This document shows positions 1-12,000 of a stretch of 64,000 nucleotides of DNA, piece after piece (position 1 is the first letter of the stretch; the number at the start of each line of letters is the position of its first letter). The notes under the pieces were generated by a model, which worked only from the letters and a program-made list of their open reading frames with translations, had not been told where the DNA came from and did not search any database. The translations under genes were made by a program, and so were the position numbers. Where the stretch lies: NCBI RefSeq assembly GCF_018687715.1, contig NC_056765.1, forward strand, positions 1,984,001 through 2,048,000, written 5' to 3'. The stretch is from Carya illinoinensis (taxonomy: Eukaryota; Streptophyta; Magnoliopsida; Fagales; Juglandaceae).

Positions 1-2217
1 AGATGCATGATGAGTATTTTTTCTGATATGATTGATGACATTTGTGAAATATTCATGGATGATTTCTCTGTTTTTGGAAAATCCTTTAAGAGTTGTTTGC
101 ATAATTTGGCACGTATTCTCCAGAGATGTGAGGAAAAAAATCTTTTACTTAATTGGGAGAAATGCCAATTTATGGTTACTCAGGGCATTGTATTGGGGCA
201 TATTGTTTCTTCTGAGGGTATAAAGGTTGACAAGGCAAAGATTGAATTAATATCTAAATTTCCTATACCTAGGACAGTTAGGGATATTCGCTCTTTTCTT
301 GGTCATGCTGGCTTTTATAGGCGGTTTATTCAAGGGTTTAGTTCTATTGCAAAACCTTTGTGCACTCTTCTACAAAATGATATTGAATTTGTTTGGACTG
401 ATGAGTGCCAAAAAGCCTTTGATACCTTGAAAAAGTCGCTTACCACTGCCCCTATTGTGCAACCCCCGCAGTGGGACCTTCCCTTTGAGATTATGACAGA
501 TGCTAGTGACTATGCCTTAGGAGCTGTTTTGGGGTAGCGAGTGGATAACAGACCTTTTGTGATTTATTATGCCAGTAGAACTTTGAATGATGCCCAGAAA
601 AATTATACCACTACTGAAAAAGAATTGCTTGCAGTGGTTTTTGCACTTGATAAATTCCGGGCTTATATTCTTGGTTCTCCTGTTACTATTTTCACTGACC
701 ACTCTGCTCTTAAGTATTTGTTGGCTAAGAAAGATGCAAAACCACGCTTGATTCGCTGGATTCTATTACTTCAAGAGTTCAACATCAACATTAAGGACAA
801 GAAAGGAGTTGAAAACGTGGTAGCTGACCACCTCTCTAGATTGTCATCATCTCCTTCTTCACATGTCAGCCTTTCTCTTGATGATAGTTTCCCGGATGAG
901 CAGCTGTTTGTGGTTGATAGAGCTCCCTGGTATGCTGACATAGTCAATTATCTGGTGACTGAGCGAATGCCTTCTGAATGGTCAACCCAAGATAAGCGTC
1001 GGTTTTTATCTGAGGTAAAACATTTCTACTTTGATGACCCTTATCTTTTCAAATATTGTTCGAACCAATTGATTCGGAGATGCATTCCTGATGATGAGTT
1101 TTCTTCGGTATTGAGATTTTGTCATATTGGTGCATGTGGTGGTCATTTTTCAGCAAATAAAACAGTGGCAAAAATTTTGCAAAGCGGTTTTTATTGGCCT
1201 TCCATGTTTAAGGACGCTTACTATTTTTGTAAAGCATGTGAGTCTTGTCAAAAGTTGGGAGCCATTAGCAAAAGAAACATGATGCCCCTTTCCCCCATTC
1301 TTACTTTAGAAATCTTTGATTGTTGGGGAATAGACTTCATGGGACCTTTTCCGGTTTCCTTTGGAAACACATATATTTTATTGGCTGTGGACTATGTTTC
1401 AAAGTGGGTTGAGGCCATCGCTTGCAAAACCAATGACCATCATGTTGTACTAAAGTTTTTACAATCTTTGTTTGCTCGATTTGGCATGCCCAAGGTTATC
1501 ATTAGTGACGGGGGTTCTCATTTTTGCAATAAACCATTTTCTACACTTATGAAGAAATATGGTATCACACACAGAGTTTCTACCCCTTATCACCCTCAAA
1601 CAAATGGGCAAGCTGAATTGGCAAACAGAGAGATAAAAATCATTATGGAGAAAACAGTAAATCCTAATAGGAAAGATTGGTCGATTAAGCTTATTGATGC
1701 TTTGTGGGCTTATAGGACAGCTTTTAAAACAAATCTAGGGATGTCTCCCTATCGATTAGTTTATGGTAAAGCTTGTCATTTACCTGTTGACATTCAACAT
1801 CGAGCTCTTTGGGCCATAAAACATGTTAACATGTCACTTGATGAAGCTTCAGGGTTGAGAAAATTGCAGATCAATGAATTGGATGAAGCTCGTCGGAATG
1901 CTTATGACAACGCGCAACTGGCAAAGGAACGCATGAAAATTCTGGATGATCAGAAAATTCATCCAAAGCATTTCACACTTGGCCAGGAAGTTCTTCTTTA
2001 CAACTCTCGCTTGCATATTTTTCCTGGAAAGTTGAAATCCCGATGGAGTGGGCCGTACATTGTAAAGACCGTTCATCCTCATGGCGCGGTAGACATTGTC
2101 AATCCGAAGAATGGTAATAGTTTCACTGTCAACGGACAACGTTTAAAGTCATTTCTGAAGGTCTTTGATCCACATGAAGAGATCTTGCTTGTGCAAGACC
2201 CCAGGGGAGTGCTTTAA
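1..2217 (+). pseudogene. Athila pol fragment: RT (C-terminal part), RNase H, integrase
   Basis: One reading frame continues from the window edge to the stop at 2215-2217. It shows the RT catalytic motif (FMDDFSV, near 52-72), the RNase H start motif ([12 protein letters not shown]), and a Ty3-type RNase H region ending in VVADHLSRL. An integrase zinc-binding region follows ([14 protein letters not shown], then [11 protein letters not shown]), and then the integrase core with aspartates in GIDFMGPFP and ISDGGSHF and the glutamate in [10 protein letters not shown] single TAG at 535-537 interrupts it between RT and RNase H. The related copy at 14495-29818 has CAG there, so one C-to-T change made the stop. 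No frameshift is visible. The enzymes would copy and integrate the element; with the stop it cannot make full polyprotein. Confidence 0.93.
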
Positions 2218-3227
2218 GTTGTTTTTCCTTCTTTACAGTTTTCTTTACTTGCTTTGTTTTTATTTGTTCTTTTGCTTTGATTTTATATTTCATGTTGATT
2301 GTTTGTTTTGCTTGCTTAGTTCTGTGTACTTTGTTTTCTTTCGTTCGATTCATTGAGGACTATGTATCTCACTAGTTGGGGGGTAGCATGTGTGCACATA
2401 TAATAAAAAAAAAAAAAAATTTGAAATTTAAGATTTGTGAAATTTGAGCATCTTGGTGGAGTAGTTGAGCGGGATCATTTGTGAAAAATTTATTTTCAAG
2501 CTTAAACATAGAGCATGATTTTTGATGCATCATGTTTTGTTGATATGTGACTTGAAACACCGGGATGTTATGCTTATTGAGATGAAACTTGATAAAATTT
2601 TTGTAGAACGAAAGGCAAATTTTGAAGGACATTTTGCACATGCTTACGCTTGTAGTGTTCCTTATTTACCATTCATTGATTTAACACTGGAGAAGTAAAC
2701 TGCAGGACTACCGAGCCATGCCAAAAAAAAAAATGAAAAGATTAGAATGAAAAAAAAAAAAAAAAGAGAGAAAAGGAATAAAGGCAACTTAGTGAACTTT
2801 CCTAAGTAAAAAGGGCTAGAAACAGTTACCCAAGACTTTGGGGGTTGAGTGTCCAACCTTTAAAAAACAGAGCTGGCGTGAAAACTGCTAGTCCCTTGGG
2901 CTTTGAGGTAGTTAGAATCAGCAACGATTAATCTTAAGGTTGAAAAATCCTATGAAAAATCATGGCTAGTAATAAGGAACGCACAGCCAGTTTAGCTCCA
3001 CACACATATTTGAGTTATGAGGAATTTGCCTCAATTCTACGTGAAAGATTGTTGAGATAGTCTTGACGGGTATAGCCCCTGGTGGTTTAGTGGTAACATG
3101 TCACTTTTGTGGGAATTCAGAATTATGTTTGATTGCTTTTGTTTGAATTTCGAGTTTTATGCAATGTTCCTCTCAATTAATTTTCACTATTTTGCTCAAG
3201 GATTAGCAAAATGCTAGTTGGGGGGTG
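2218..3227 (+). other. Athila-1 3' untranslated spacer with polypurine tract
   Basis: There is no convincing ORF between pol and the 3' LTR. Directly after the pol stop comes a pyrimidine-rich stretch ending in CTTTACAG (about 2224-2239) that looks like a splice acceptor, as expected where env-class elements splice a subgenomic RNA; this is an inference. A block CATTGAGGACTATGT followed by a G run lies at 2351-2385. The tract GTTGGGGGGTG at 3218-3227 abuts the LTR and is the likely plus-strand primer (PPT). Compared with the second Athila copy, this element lacks about 1.15 kb containing a coiled-coil ORF. Confidence 0.75.
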
Positions 3228-3489
3228 TGATTGAGCTGAAATATTGCATATTTTAGCTATTTAAAACCAATGTATTTTAAATTCATCATGACATTATTAT
3301 TGGTTTTAAATGGAAAAATGGTTAAAGTGAATAAATCAAAGTTGTGATTTTAATTGATTAAAAGCATGAATTTCTGCTTGAATTCTACCAACTATTGATT
3401 ACTGTGCATTCTAGTCCATAATTTTTCTTGCTTTCTATTATCATTTGTGTTTGTACCATTGTTCTCCCTGTTCTCCTTATGCTTCCTAA

Positions 3490-3957
3490 ACAATAGTTGG
3501 GATGTAGAGAAGCTAGTGTAGTTGGTGGGGACTGATGTAGCGGAGGCAATTGTTTCTAATCTTGGGGGTCGAAAGCAAGGTGATGACCGTCTTATATGGC
3601 TAGTTACGTCGGATGGGTCTTTCCCTACCAAGAGTGTTTGGTCTTTTGTTCGAGTTACTGCTCCTAAATCTCAATGGTCTCATTGGATTTGGCATGGTAT
3701 TTTGCCAAAGAAAATTTCCATACTCATGTGGAAGGCATTGAATAATAACCTTTCTGTGGATGATCAGATTAGAAGAATTGGTGTCCCTCTAGTTTCCAAG
3801 TGCAAATGCTACCATGAAGGTGCTTTTGAGGATCTCAACCATGTTCTTTATGGAGGTAATATAGCAGTGGCCATATGGAAGTTTAGCTCACATTTGCTAG
3901 GCATTCCTTATGTCGCTAGTCGATCATGGAAGGCTACGGTTGAGGCTTGGTTTCGTT
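3490..3957 (+). pseudogene. LINE zf-RVT fragment captured inside LTR A
   Basis: About 145 residues in the sense orientation match the reverse-transcriptase zinc-binding region (zf-RVT) found near the C-terminus of plant L1-type LINEs. Visible hallmarks are SVWSFVRVTAP, WHGILPKKISILMWKALNN, IRRIGVPLVSKCKC, a DLNHVL motif and AIWKFSSHLLGIP. It ends at a TGA at 3957-3959 and has no LINE RT beside it. The other two Athila LTRs lack it and have a different insert at the same place. At its left side LTR A reads ATTACTG then diverges, while LTRs B and C jump from ATTACTG straight into CTCCTAAATC, which inside this fragment is coding. The shared ATTACTG/GTTACTG suggests a microhomology deletion in one lineage. 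It is not expected to be functional. Confidence 0.8.
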
Positions 3958-4011
3958 GAGCTTCAAAGTTATCTCAGCAAAGAGAGATTATGCTGAGGAA
4001 AATCAAGAACA

Positions 4012-4745
4012 AACACCATGCAGCAACCACTCACTCGGAACTGCACTCACACAATGCACATGCAGCAGCACAAACACGTGTTCACATGGACAGCAAAAGA
4101 AATGGACATGCTTTGACAGCCAATCACACATGCAGCAATAAACGTGACAGCAGCCACTCACACGATGCAACCATGCAGCACATGGACAACACTCAAACAA
4201 ACCATGCACATGCAGACAGCAAGCAGCATGAGAAGAAATGGACGATGCACATGCAGAACAGAAAGCATCATTCGGACACCAGCTCACACAAGCAGCTTTC
4301 GGACAGCACACATGCAGACATGCAACATCATTCGGACAGCACTCAAACAAACAATACACAGCAGACCAGCCTTCGGACAGCAAACATGCAGACCATTCAA
4401 CACATGGACAGCAAACATGCAGACCATTCACACATGCAGTACACATACAACAGCACATGGATTGAGCTGGAGCTGAACGTGCAGCAGCAACAAATTGATT
4501 CCTTCTTTTTCGAGTAGCTGGACGTGCAGCAGGAGGACAGCAACCAATCATTCGGACCAGTTCACACATGCAGACCAGCAAAGCATTCGGATTCACACAT
4601 GTAGGAACACAGCACGTTGCAGAAAAAAAGAGCAGCCACTCACACCAGCTCACACACGCTGTACAGCAGCAGAAAGACACCCATTCACACATGCAGAAAA
4701 GTGCAACACACATGCAGTTCACACATGCAGACCAGTAAACGTGCA
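4012..4745 (+). repeat. CATGCA-rich U3 block of LTR A
   Basis: This is a low-complexity block built from variants of CACACATGCAG, CAGCAGC and ATTCGGACAGC. I count about 16 copies of CATGCA on this strand in roughly 730 bp, where chance would give less than one. CATGCA is the core of the RY element recognised by plant B3 factors of the ABI3/FUS3/LEC2 group; whether it acts that way here is inference. Long open frames on both strands in this block are side effects of its composition. Confidence 0.7.
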
Positions 4746-5936
4746 GCAGCAGAGTTTTTTTTTTTCTTTCTTATGTGGACGGGAAGCAGCAGCAGCAGGG
4801 AATGAGTATTCGGTTAGCTGGAGCAGCTGGACGTGCAGCTATTTATTAGCTGGTAGCAGCAGCAGCAGAAGGCAGTTTTTGTTTTGGACTTATTTTCTCT
4901 TTGTTTAGAAGCTAGCGGCAGCAGCAGTTTTTTTTTACTTACTTCTTTCCGTTTAGAAGCTAGAGAGAGCTATTGTTTTTTTTGGTTTTTCATTCGGCTA
5001 CAGTTGAGCAACTAAGTTCTTGAAGTTGCACTTGTTTTCCCGTTTGAGTTTTCTTTCCATATATAGCCGTAGGGCAACCTTGAGTTTATTTTCCTTCTCT
5101 TCCGTTTAAGTAGCAGAATTTTCATTTCATTTTCTTTGACTTTTCTTTCTTAATATAGATTGGGCAGTTTTTGTTTTTGCCTACAATGCTTTGTTGTTTT
5201 AAGAATTTTTATTAAGTATTAAGAATTGTTTTAGAATTTTATCTCATTAATTGTAATACCTTAATTTCTTTCAAGTGTGCTAGTTGGTTTCATGTAACAA
5301 GAGAATTGTTTTAGAAGTTTTTAATCAAGTATGCTAGTTTGTTTCATGAAATAAAGGAATTGTTTTAGAAGTTTTTAATTAAGTGTACTAGTTTAATTTA
5401 TTGCAAGAAGGGTTTGGTAGAGAGCTTTTGTTTTTGTTTTAGTTGGGTAATTTAATTGTTGTTTACTTATTTCATGTTATTTATTTTTATTGTTTCATTA
5501 AGCTTTCATTTTAATAGTGATTACAATTGTTATGGTTTAATTTGAGAATTTGTGATTTAGATACAATGATAAACCCTAGAATATTGGTTTTATGCATTTT
5601 CAATTTTCAATGCATATTTTGTCAATTACTTTCTAATCTAGTTTAATTCTTAATTTAGTTTTATTAATCTCTGAATTTAATCTGTTAGTCATTTACATTC
5701 CAATCCGACAATCAAAAATCTAAAAATATGAATCTAGTCCATGACTAGTAACCTCTTCCATCCATTGTACATATCATCCTCTTGTTTTCTCTTTGTGAAG
5801 TTTTTCACATTTTTCAACAAGTTTAATTTTAAGTAACTTTCCCTGAGGAGACGATCTAGGAATTTATTCTTAATTATTACACGACATCCTCCTGCACTTG
5901 GGATAGCATTAGTGCTACTCATTTTTGAGTGAGTCA

Positions 5937-5978
5937 TATACCCGGATACCCGGTTCGGTACCCTGTTGAACACCCCTA
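5937..5978 (+). mobile_element. Right terminus of a hAT transposon (hAT-A)
   Basis: The 42 bp after the Athila LTR are rich in CCGG/TACCCGG and end GTTGAACACCCCTA. This is the reverse of the TAGGGGTGTTCA-type hAT terminus and resembles the ends at 25709, 28027 and 52200. The following 8 bp, CGTGATGG (5979-5986), would be one half of its target duplication. The rest of the hAT must lie left of Athila-1, outside the window. Confidence 0.7.
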
Positions 5979-6309
5979 CGTGATGGCCATATTTTATTAT
6001 TTAGTATTCTTTATCCGTTTTTTTAATGATAATACCTAGTCACGTATTGAATATAAAACTTCCACTCGTTTTTTTAACAGGAACATTTTTTGTCTTTTCC
6101 CCAACGGTAGCATTTTTTATCTTCTCTCTAACAGTAACTTTTTTTGTCTTTTCTCAAACGGTAACATTTTTTGTCCTATATGTAACGATAACTTTTTCCT
6201 CCATAAATACGCATATTGCTAACATTCACACTCTCACAAACTCTTATTTTATTTGATCTATAGAACCGAAATTCAATAGTCTTCCCTGATCTCCCACTTC
6301 TTTCATCAA

Positions 6310-7543
6310 ATGGCTCATACTTTCTTTCGCAAATTGTTGACATACATATCCTCTGAAGATGATAGCGATGTTGTTCTTAATGAGGAGGCCGATGGACAGT
6401 CATCGAGGCATCGTAACAATCGCCAACGTCGTAAGTTTATTCGGCGTGATCATATTCAGGGGCACGAGCGCCTATTTCGCGATTATTTTGCAGAAAATCT
6501 AGTATATCCCTTGAATCTATTTCGAATGAGATTTCAGATGAGCCGTCCCCTATTTCTCCGTATTCTAAATGAGGTAGAGTCTTACGAGCCGTACTTCGTC
6601 CAGAGAAGAGATAATGCTGGAAGACTCGGTTTATCTTCTATGCAAAAGATAACTGTAGCACTTAGAATGATGGCGTATGGGGTTACTGGAGATTTTATGG
6701 ATGAATACATACGTATTGGTGAAAGCACCGCAATGGAGAGCCTAAAAAAATTCTCTGAGACAATAGTAAGTGTTTTTTCAGATGAATATCTGCGATCTCT
6801 AAATGCCAACGATATTACCCAATTACTTGTTGTAGCTGAACAACGAGGATTCCTAGGAATGCTGGGAAGCATTGACTGCATGCATTGGAAGAGAAAAAAT
6901 TGTCCTGCAGCCTGGAAAGGTATGTACTCTAGCCACATCCGTGAACCCACTATTACTTTAGAAGCAGTTACTTCATATGATCTCTGGATATGGCATGCAT
7001 TTTTTGGTATATCCGGTTCACATAACGACATTAATGTTCTAGAGAGATCTTTTATTTTCACCGAGCTTGCACAAGGGCGTGCTCCTCCAGTCAATTACAC
7101 AATCAATGGCAATGACTACACTATGAGGTATTACCTTACTGACGGTATTTATCCCAAGTGGCGAATTTTTGTGAAGACGATTTCGTCACCAAGAGGGAAT
7201 AAGAAGAAAAATTTTGTGAAAGCACAAGAATCCGCAAGAAAAGATGTCGAGCGTGCATTCGGGGTACTTCAACAACGATTTGCTATCATTCGTGGACCTT
7301 CCCGAATGTTCAAAGTGAAGGAACTAACAAATATAATGAAAGCATGTGTTATTCTACATGATTGAAGACGAGTGTGATGATAGTGAGAGTCTGAACATTG
7401 AGTACGCTCAACTTGATGATGATCTCTCGGAATTATCGCGTAATCATACAACTGAGCTTACGGACTTCATCCAGCGTCATCATCATATTGGAGACAGCTC
7501 GACACATCATCAGCTTCAAGAAGATCTAATTGAACATCAATGA
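6310..7543 (+). pseudogene. PIF/Harbinger DDE transposase (DDE_Tnp_4 type), frameshifted
   Basis: Starting at ATG 6310, 351 residues read as a nuclease of the plant Harbinger family, which cuts and pastes the element at TAA/TTA sites. The catalytic triad is visible: Asp in GSIDCMHW (about residue 193), Asp in YLTDGIYPKW (about 279) and Glu in ARKDVERAFGVLQ (about 318). GISGSHNDINVL also fits the family. The frame stops at 7363-7365 right after ACVILHD, where the family normally continues ILHN followed by a tail. The tail is present in another frame (to 7543), so a deletion of several bases near 7355 broke the gene. The upstream 330 bp are T-rich with repeated TTTTTTGTC blocks and no clear TATA. 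Confidence 0.88.
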
Positions 7544-7883
7544 CTATTATATTCCCAACATTAGTCGCAGTCGCGTTATATTCTATTATTTCCATCAATG
7601 TTATTTTAAACTGTGTTTGAGTTAATCTGCTTTGCATTTGTAATTCCTTAATGTTAGTAGTGACTATATTAATTGTAATCAAGTTTGGCCTCGTATTTCT
7701 TTGAGTATAATAATGAACTATATTTGAGGGAATTTATCAACATGTCTGAATTTGTTACATCCAATTTACTTGCACAAAAATATCAATTTATATTATCATC
7801 AAAATTACAAAAAAATATAACTATTACTTTTTACACATATATCATTGTCCGAAACATAAAATATCAAATACAACCATATAAAA

Positions 7884-9089
7884 TCAATCCGGTCCTCGGG
7901 CATGAGTGCGTCTCATGATGATATCCCTCTGGAGTTGCTCGAAATATAGCCGCTGCATTTCTGGCATGACACTCACATCCATCATCATAATGCGTTGATC
8001 TGATTCCTTCTTCGCAAGCTCCACTTTCTTAGCCTCCAACCTCAGTCTTTCGTCCTCTTGACGGATTTTACTTACTCTTTTGCAGCTTCAATTTTAATCT
8101 TCTCTACCTCCAACCTCAGTCTTTCATCTCCAATACATAATTTTTTTTCCTCTTTCTCCTTATCATACTCCATCTTCTCGGCCTTCAGGCGATAAAACTC
8201 TTTCTCCTGAGTGCGTGACTCCTCTAACAGAGTATACTTCATCTTTTTGAGTTAGAAATTTTCCTCTGCTTGCCTGCCTTGGGCCTTTCGTTTTCCTTTT
8301 TCTGCTTTCCTTACCATTGGCCGGTCCAATTCGATAACCTCATTCTTTATCACATTCTCCGTCTCGAGATCAAAAATTGAATCCTCTGTAGCGGCGGAAC
8401 ATCGAGTCGGGGTCGGGGACGGGGAGATCGTCTTCCTTCGCTTTGGATCCTCCTTTGTGGCTCGCCAAATCCACTTAGGTTGGTCCTTCAACAGGTGCCA
8501 ACAATGCTCGAACTGAAAGGTGCATTTTTCTAGCGATTAATACATAACCTTCGCCTTGTCAAACTTGCATGTAAACAAATAAAATCCATGTTAAACCAAC
8601 TTGCACAAAAAATAATGCGAACGTAAAATACTAAGAGTGACAAAATTCTACCTTGTCTTGGTTAGTCATGCCACTTTGATTTAACCCTTCAATGTGAGCT
8701 AGTTTCGTACAAAATTTATTTGTGGCCTTTTGAATAACTGACCACCAATGTATTAAAGATTTTATTGTCCGCTTATTTGTGGTTTCCTTATATTGCTGAA
8801 AGTACTCAAAAATTTTTTTCCAAAGTTGTGAGTGTTTTTGATCTGTTCCCTGGACGACATTAAGGCTACAATTTAGCCATGCAGAGACAAGTAACTTGTC
8901 TTCTTCAGGGGTGAAGTTTGCACCCCTGACTGATTTCCTAACGTCGATAGGCTCGTTAGGGGGTAGGGGTGGAGAGTCACCAAGAGTCATAAAGGAGGAT
9001 CCACTTTGCCCACCGTAAGTGGGATCGAGTTGAGGATCTTGACTAAGGAGATTGGTGAAGTACATATGTCCAGGGTCTTGTGAATCCAT
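7884..9089 (-). pseudogene. Harbinger ORF1, Myb/trihelix-like DNA-binding protein, two exons
   Basis: Starting at 9089 on the minus strand, the protein has a Myb/SANT-like domain (RGANFTPEEDKLLVSAWLN, then SLIHWWSVIQKATNKF). In this transposon class that partner protein binds the element's ends and brings in the transposase. Exon 1 ends at 8652 with donor GT. Exon 2 begins at 8512 after TTTCAG and continues as FEHCWHLLKDQPKW, a K/E-rich coiled region, and a C-terminus near QRLYFEQLQRDIIMRR, ending at TGA 7884-7886. Exon 2 has a stop (TAA, 8252-8254, probably from CAA) and at least one more break near 8070, so it is inactive. It faces the transposase tail to tail. Confidence 0.75.
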
Positions 9090-12000
9090 CTCTAAAAAAA
9101 TATTTTAAATGTTAGAAACCGAAGTTTGGCCACCCGTCGGGGTCATCGGCTCAGAAACCGAATGGTGACATCATGGAAATTTGGCCATCCACTCATGGCT
9201 GCAACGTCCTGTTGCCATTACTTGTTGGCCATCCGGGTTACCTAGCCATTGAGGGAATGAAACAAATTTCCTGTATGGTGCCAAGTCCAAAACATCATCA
9301 CAACCGAGTTCGATTAGTTTCCACATTATAATTGTATTACAACATAACATAAAACAACAACCAAACAACATGCAAATCATAAGAATGCAGAATAAGAGCA
9401 TCCCCATCCGGTCTAAATAATATGAAATATATTAATAAATGTGGCTCAGAATGGTGTAAATATTGACAGCATGCGTAACAAAGTTGCCAAACATCAAATG
9501 GCTGCAAAACCCCACCCAAACCCCGATTGCCTTTTGTGGAAAGTACCACAAACTGCAATATGACCATCCGGGTGAGGATTACCCCGTCATATTGATGGGA
9601 CCCCATTAATACTTGTGAATTAATGGCTACTAAACACCATCATCATTGCCTAATAATAGTCCCCCTTCCCCAACAGATCCGAAACACTGCAAAGGACCCA
9701 ATATGCTGTTAATCACAGCCTAATTAACACTTGCATGCTACTCAGAAGAAACATTACTTTTAATAATGTCTAATATGATTTAATAGTTTGCTTTTAGATA
9801 TATTTTCCATTAAGCAAGGACCCCACGATAAAAAAAAAAAAAAAGCCAAAAGATTCATTAGATTGGCAATAAAAAGATTATATATGCTAGATGCCAATGG
9901 ACCCCACAATAAAATTGAGTTTTCTCGCAACAAAGAGGCCATGAATCCGCATCTAGTATGTTGATATGCATCCATGAATATAACTGCATGTGGATCCAGC
10001 ATATTAATGCTTAAACTAACTACAAAAGTATACCATGCATCCAATTAAATAGTCCAAGTTATGACATAATAGGGGAAATGAAGGTTGCAGAAAAGGGAAA
10101 AAACAACTCAGGGTCTAATAGTTTAGCACAATAAATATTCAACTAAATTTAGTACTCTGAAAGTTGCAATTTATTTTCCAGAAATGTGACAATTCGGGAC
10201 AAGAGAGAGTTTAACATTAGTATTAAGAGAGTAGAAAGTAATTCTACATAATTTGTAAAGTTATTACTGAGATGGCGAAACACTTCCCTAGCAATATAAA
10301 TAACAATCACAAAGCATGAATTTAAGGGTGAAACATTGATATATGTATTACTTCTATAAACTGAATTTATTTGTGAGAGTCTAGCATAACTATAGCTAAA
10401 CAACAATCAACAACCAAGTCTCATTTCAACCATCCATTACAACTAAGTTCAAAATAATAAAGACCCATATTGTCACAACTACAATGGGTCTGCACAGACC
10501 AACCTATTAAAATGGCATTCAAAATCAACAGATTTACAAGTATATATAGAATAGTAAGCTTGGTCCAACTACAGTTAATACAATATCCAATCAACCAAAA
10601 CAATAGGTATTTTTTGCATCCGCACCATCCACTTGTTTAAGCCATATAATACATCCTCAATTATATTTTATAAGTATAATAAAATATCACTTATATTTTA
10701 TATGGACTGAGTTAATGAAAGGTAAATGAAAGGTATATGAAAGGTATATGTATATGGACTGAGTTTATAAAATATCAATTACTTGGTCCAACTGCAGTTA
10801 ATGAAAGGTAAATAAATATCCACCAGCCATATCATATGGACTGAGTAGTCCTCAAAGAAAAGAAATTCAATGTGTATCCAAGTGCAAAAATAAGGTTTAG
10901 ATATCCAGCCCCCACTAGATAGATACTATAAGAGTTCAATCTCACCCTACATCTTCACACTTAAATGAGATACCAAGCAAAAAAGGAGCTAATATTGCTC
11001 GGCATCAAGTCATAACATACATCACAACAGATCTCAGTGCAGTTCCATCATAAAAACCAGTACAATGCCAATACAAGTTGAAGATTTATCAACTTGCCAA
11101 ACCCAGAACAACTATATACAACTACAGAAACATGGGTTGCATCCAAATTCCAATATAAAATCTGCATGATAAAACTGAGCAATGGTAATCTTCGTAACAA
11201 GGTGAAAGCAACCCAAATATTTACAACAAAATTCAGAGCAACTGAAATCTCAACAACCATTTTGAGTTACAATTTTGAGCAAGAATAGCAACTGAGAGGA
11301 TTCCCAGATTAATTCACAAGTTTCAGACACAAAATGCAGTGTTTTTGAGCTACGGTTTTCCTTGCTATAACCGCAAAGTTTCAGACCCAATCAACAACCA
11401 TTTCGGTCCTTCAACAAATTTCAATGGAATATGTAATCTCATAGCAATGGTAATCGAAACAACAAATTCAGAGCAACCCATAATTGAAACAACAAATTCA
11501 GAGCAACCGAAATCGAAACAACAAATTCAGAGTAACCCAAATCGAAACTCAATCCCTTCATCAATGATTTTGAGCAAGAATATCTAGGGTTTTCAGACTG
11601 TAATACATAAAAAAAGCTAGATATTTTTTGCAAGAATCAATCTCCAAATACATGCAACCATGGAGGAAGCCGAGTGAGGGATATGAAATGAGAATGCAGA
11701 AGCTCGGTGGCCAACCATGGAGGATCCCGATTCTCACAAAGTCCAACCATTTTCAGATGCCGAAACTCAAAATATGCAAGAGAGAATATGAGAATCCTGC
11801 CATGGAGGAAACCGAAAGGAAATGGGATGACTTACAATCGTTGCGGACTGGTCCAATGGCAAGGGAGGAGGTGATTTTGCGAGGGCACCTAACTGTCCAG
11901 AGCAAGAACCGTGGGACAAGAGAGAGAAAAAAAAATTTGGGGATGTACAGTCGATGCACAAATATGGAGATTTACTGTAGAAACCGGAAACCCAAACTCC

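Larger units (their letters stand above)
1..5936 (+). mobile_element. Athila-type Ty3/gypsy retrotransposon, 3' portion (Athila-1)
   Basis: The window opens inside the reverse transcriptase of an Athila-lineage LTR retrotransposon and runs through RNase H, integrase, an untranslated 3' stretch, a G-rich polypurine tract and the 3' LTR. The lineage call rests on the near-identity of its pol to the complete element at 14495-29818, which has Athila gag, the tRNA-Asp primer site and a long env-position spacer. The 5' LTR, gag and protease lie outside the window. The sequence after the LTR (TATAC, 5937-5941) would be one half of a 5-bp target duplication, and it lies within the right end of a hAT transposon, so this element was probably inserted into that hAT. 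Confidence 0.93.
3228..5936 (+). repeat. 3' LTR of Athila-1 (LTR A)
   Basis: It starts TGATTGAGCTGAAATATTGC directly after the G-rich PPT and ends TTTTTGAGTGAGTCA, both shared with the LTRs at 14495-16975 and 24940-29818. It is 2709 bp, longer than the others (about 2480 bp without insertions), because the U3 middle carries a LINE-derived segment (about 3490-3957) and a differently arranged CA/CATGCAG-rich block. A TATA-like TATATA lies near 5060. The last roughly 770 bp match the other LTRs closely. Confidence 0.92.

Noticed and set aside
4003..4722. A 239-codon Cys-rich open frame on the minus strand in LTR A
   Set aside because: It mirrors the CATGCAG/CACACA repeats; several frames on both strands stay open for the same reason, and the other LTRs do not conserve it.
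7685..7918. 77-codon frame between the Harbinger genes
   Set aside because: It overlaps the 3' end of the minus-strand ORF1 and the convergent spacer; no support as a gene.
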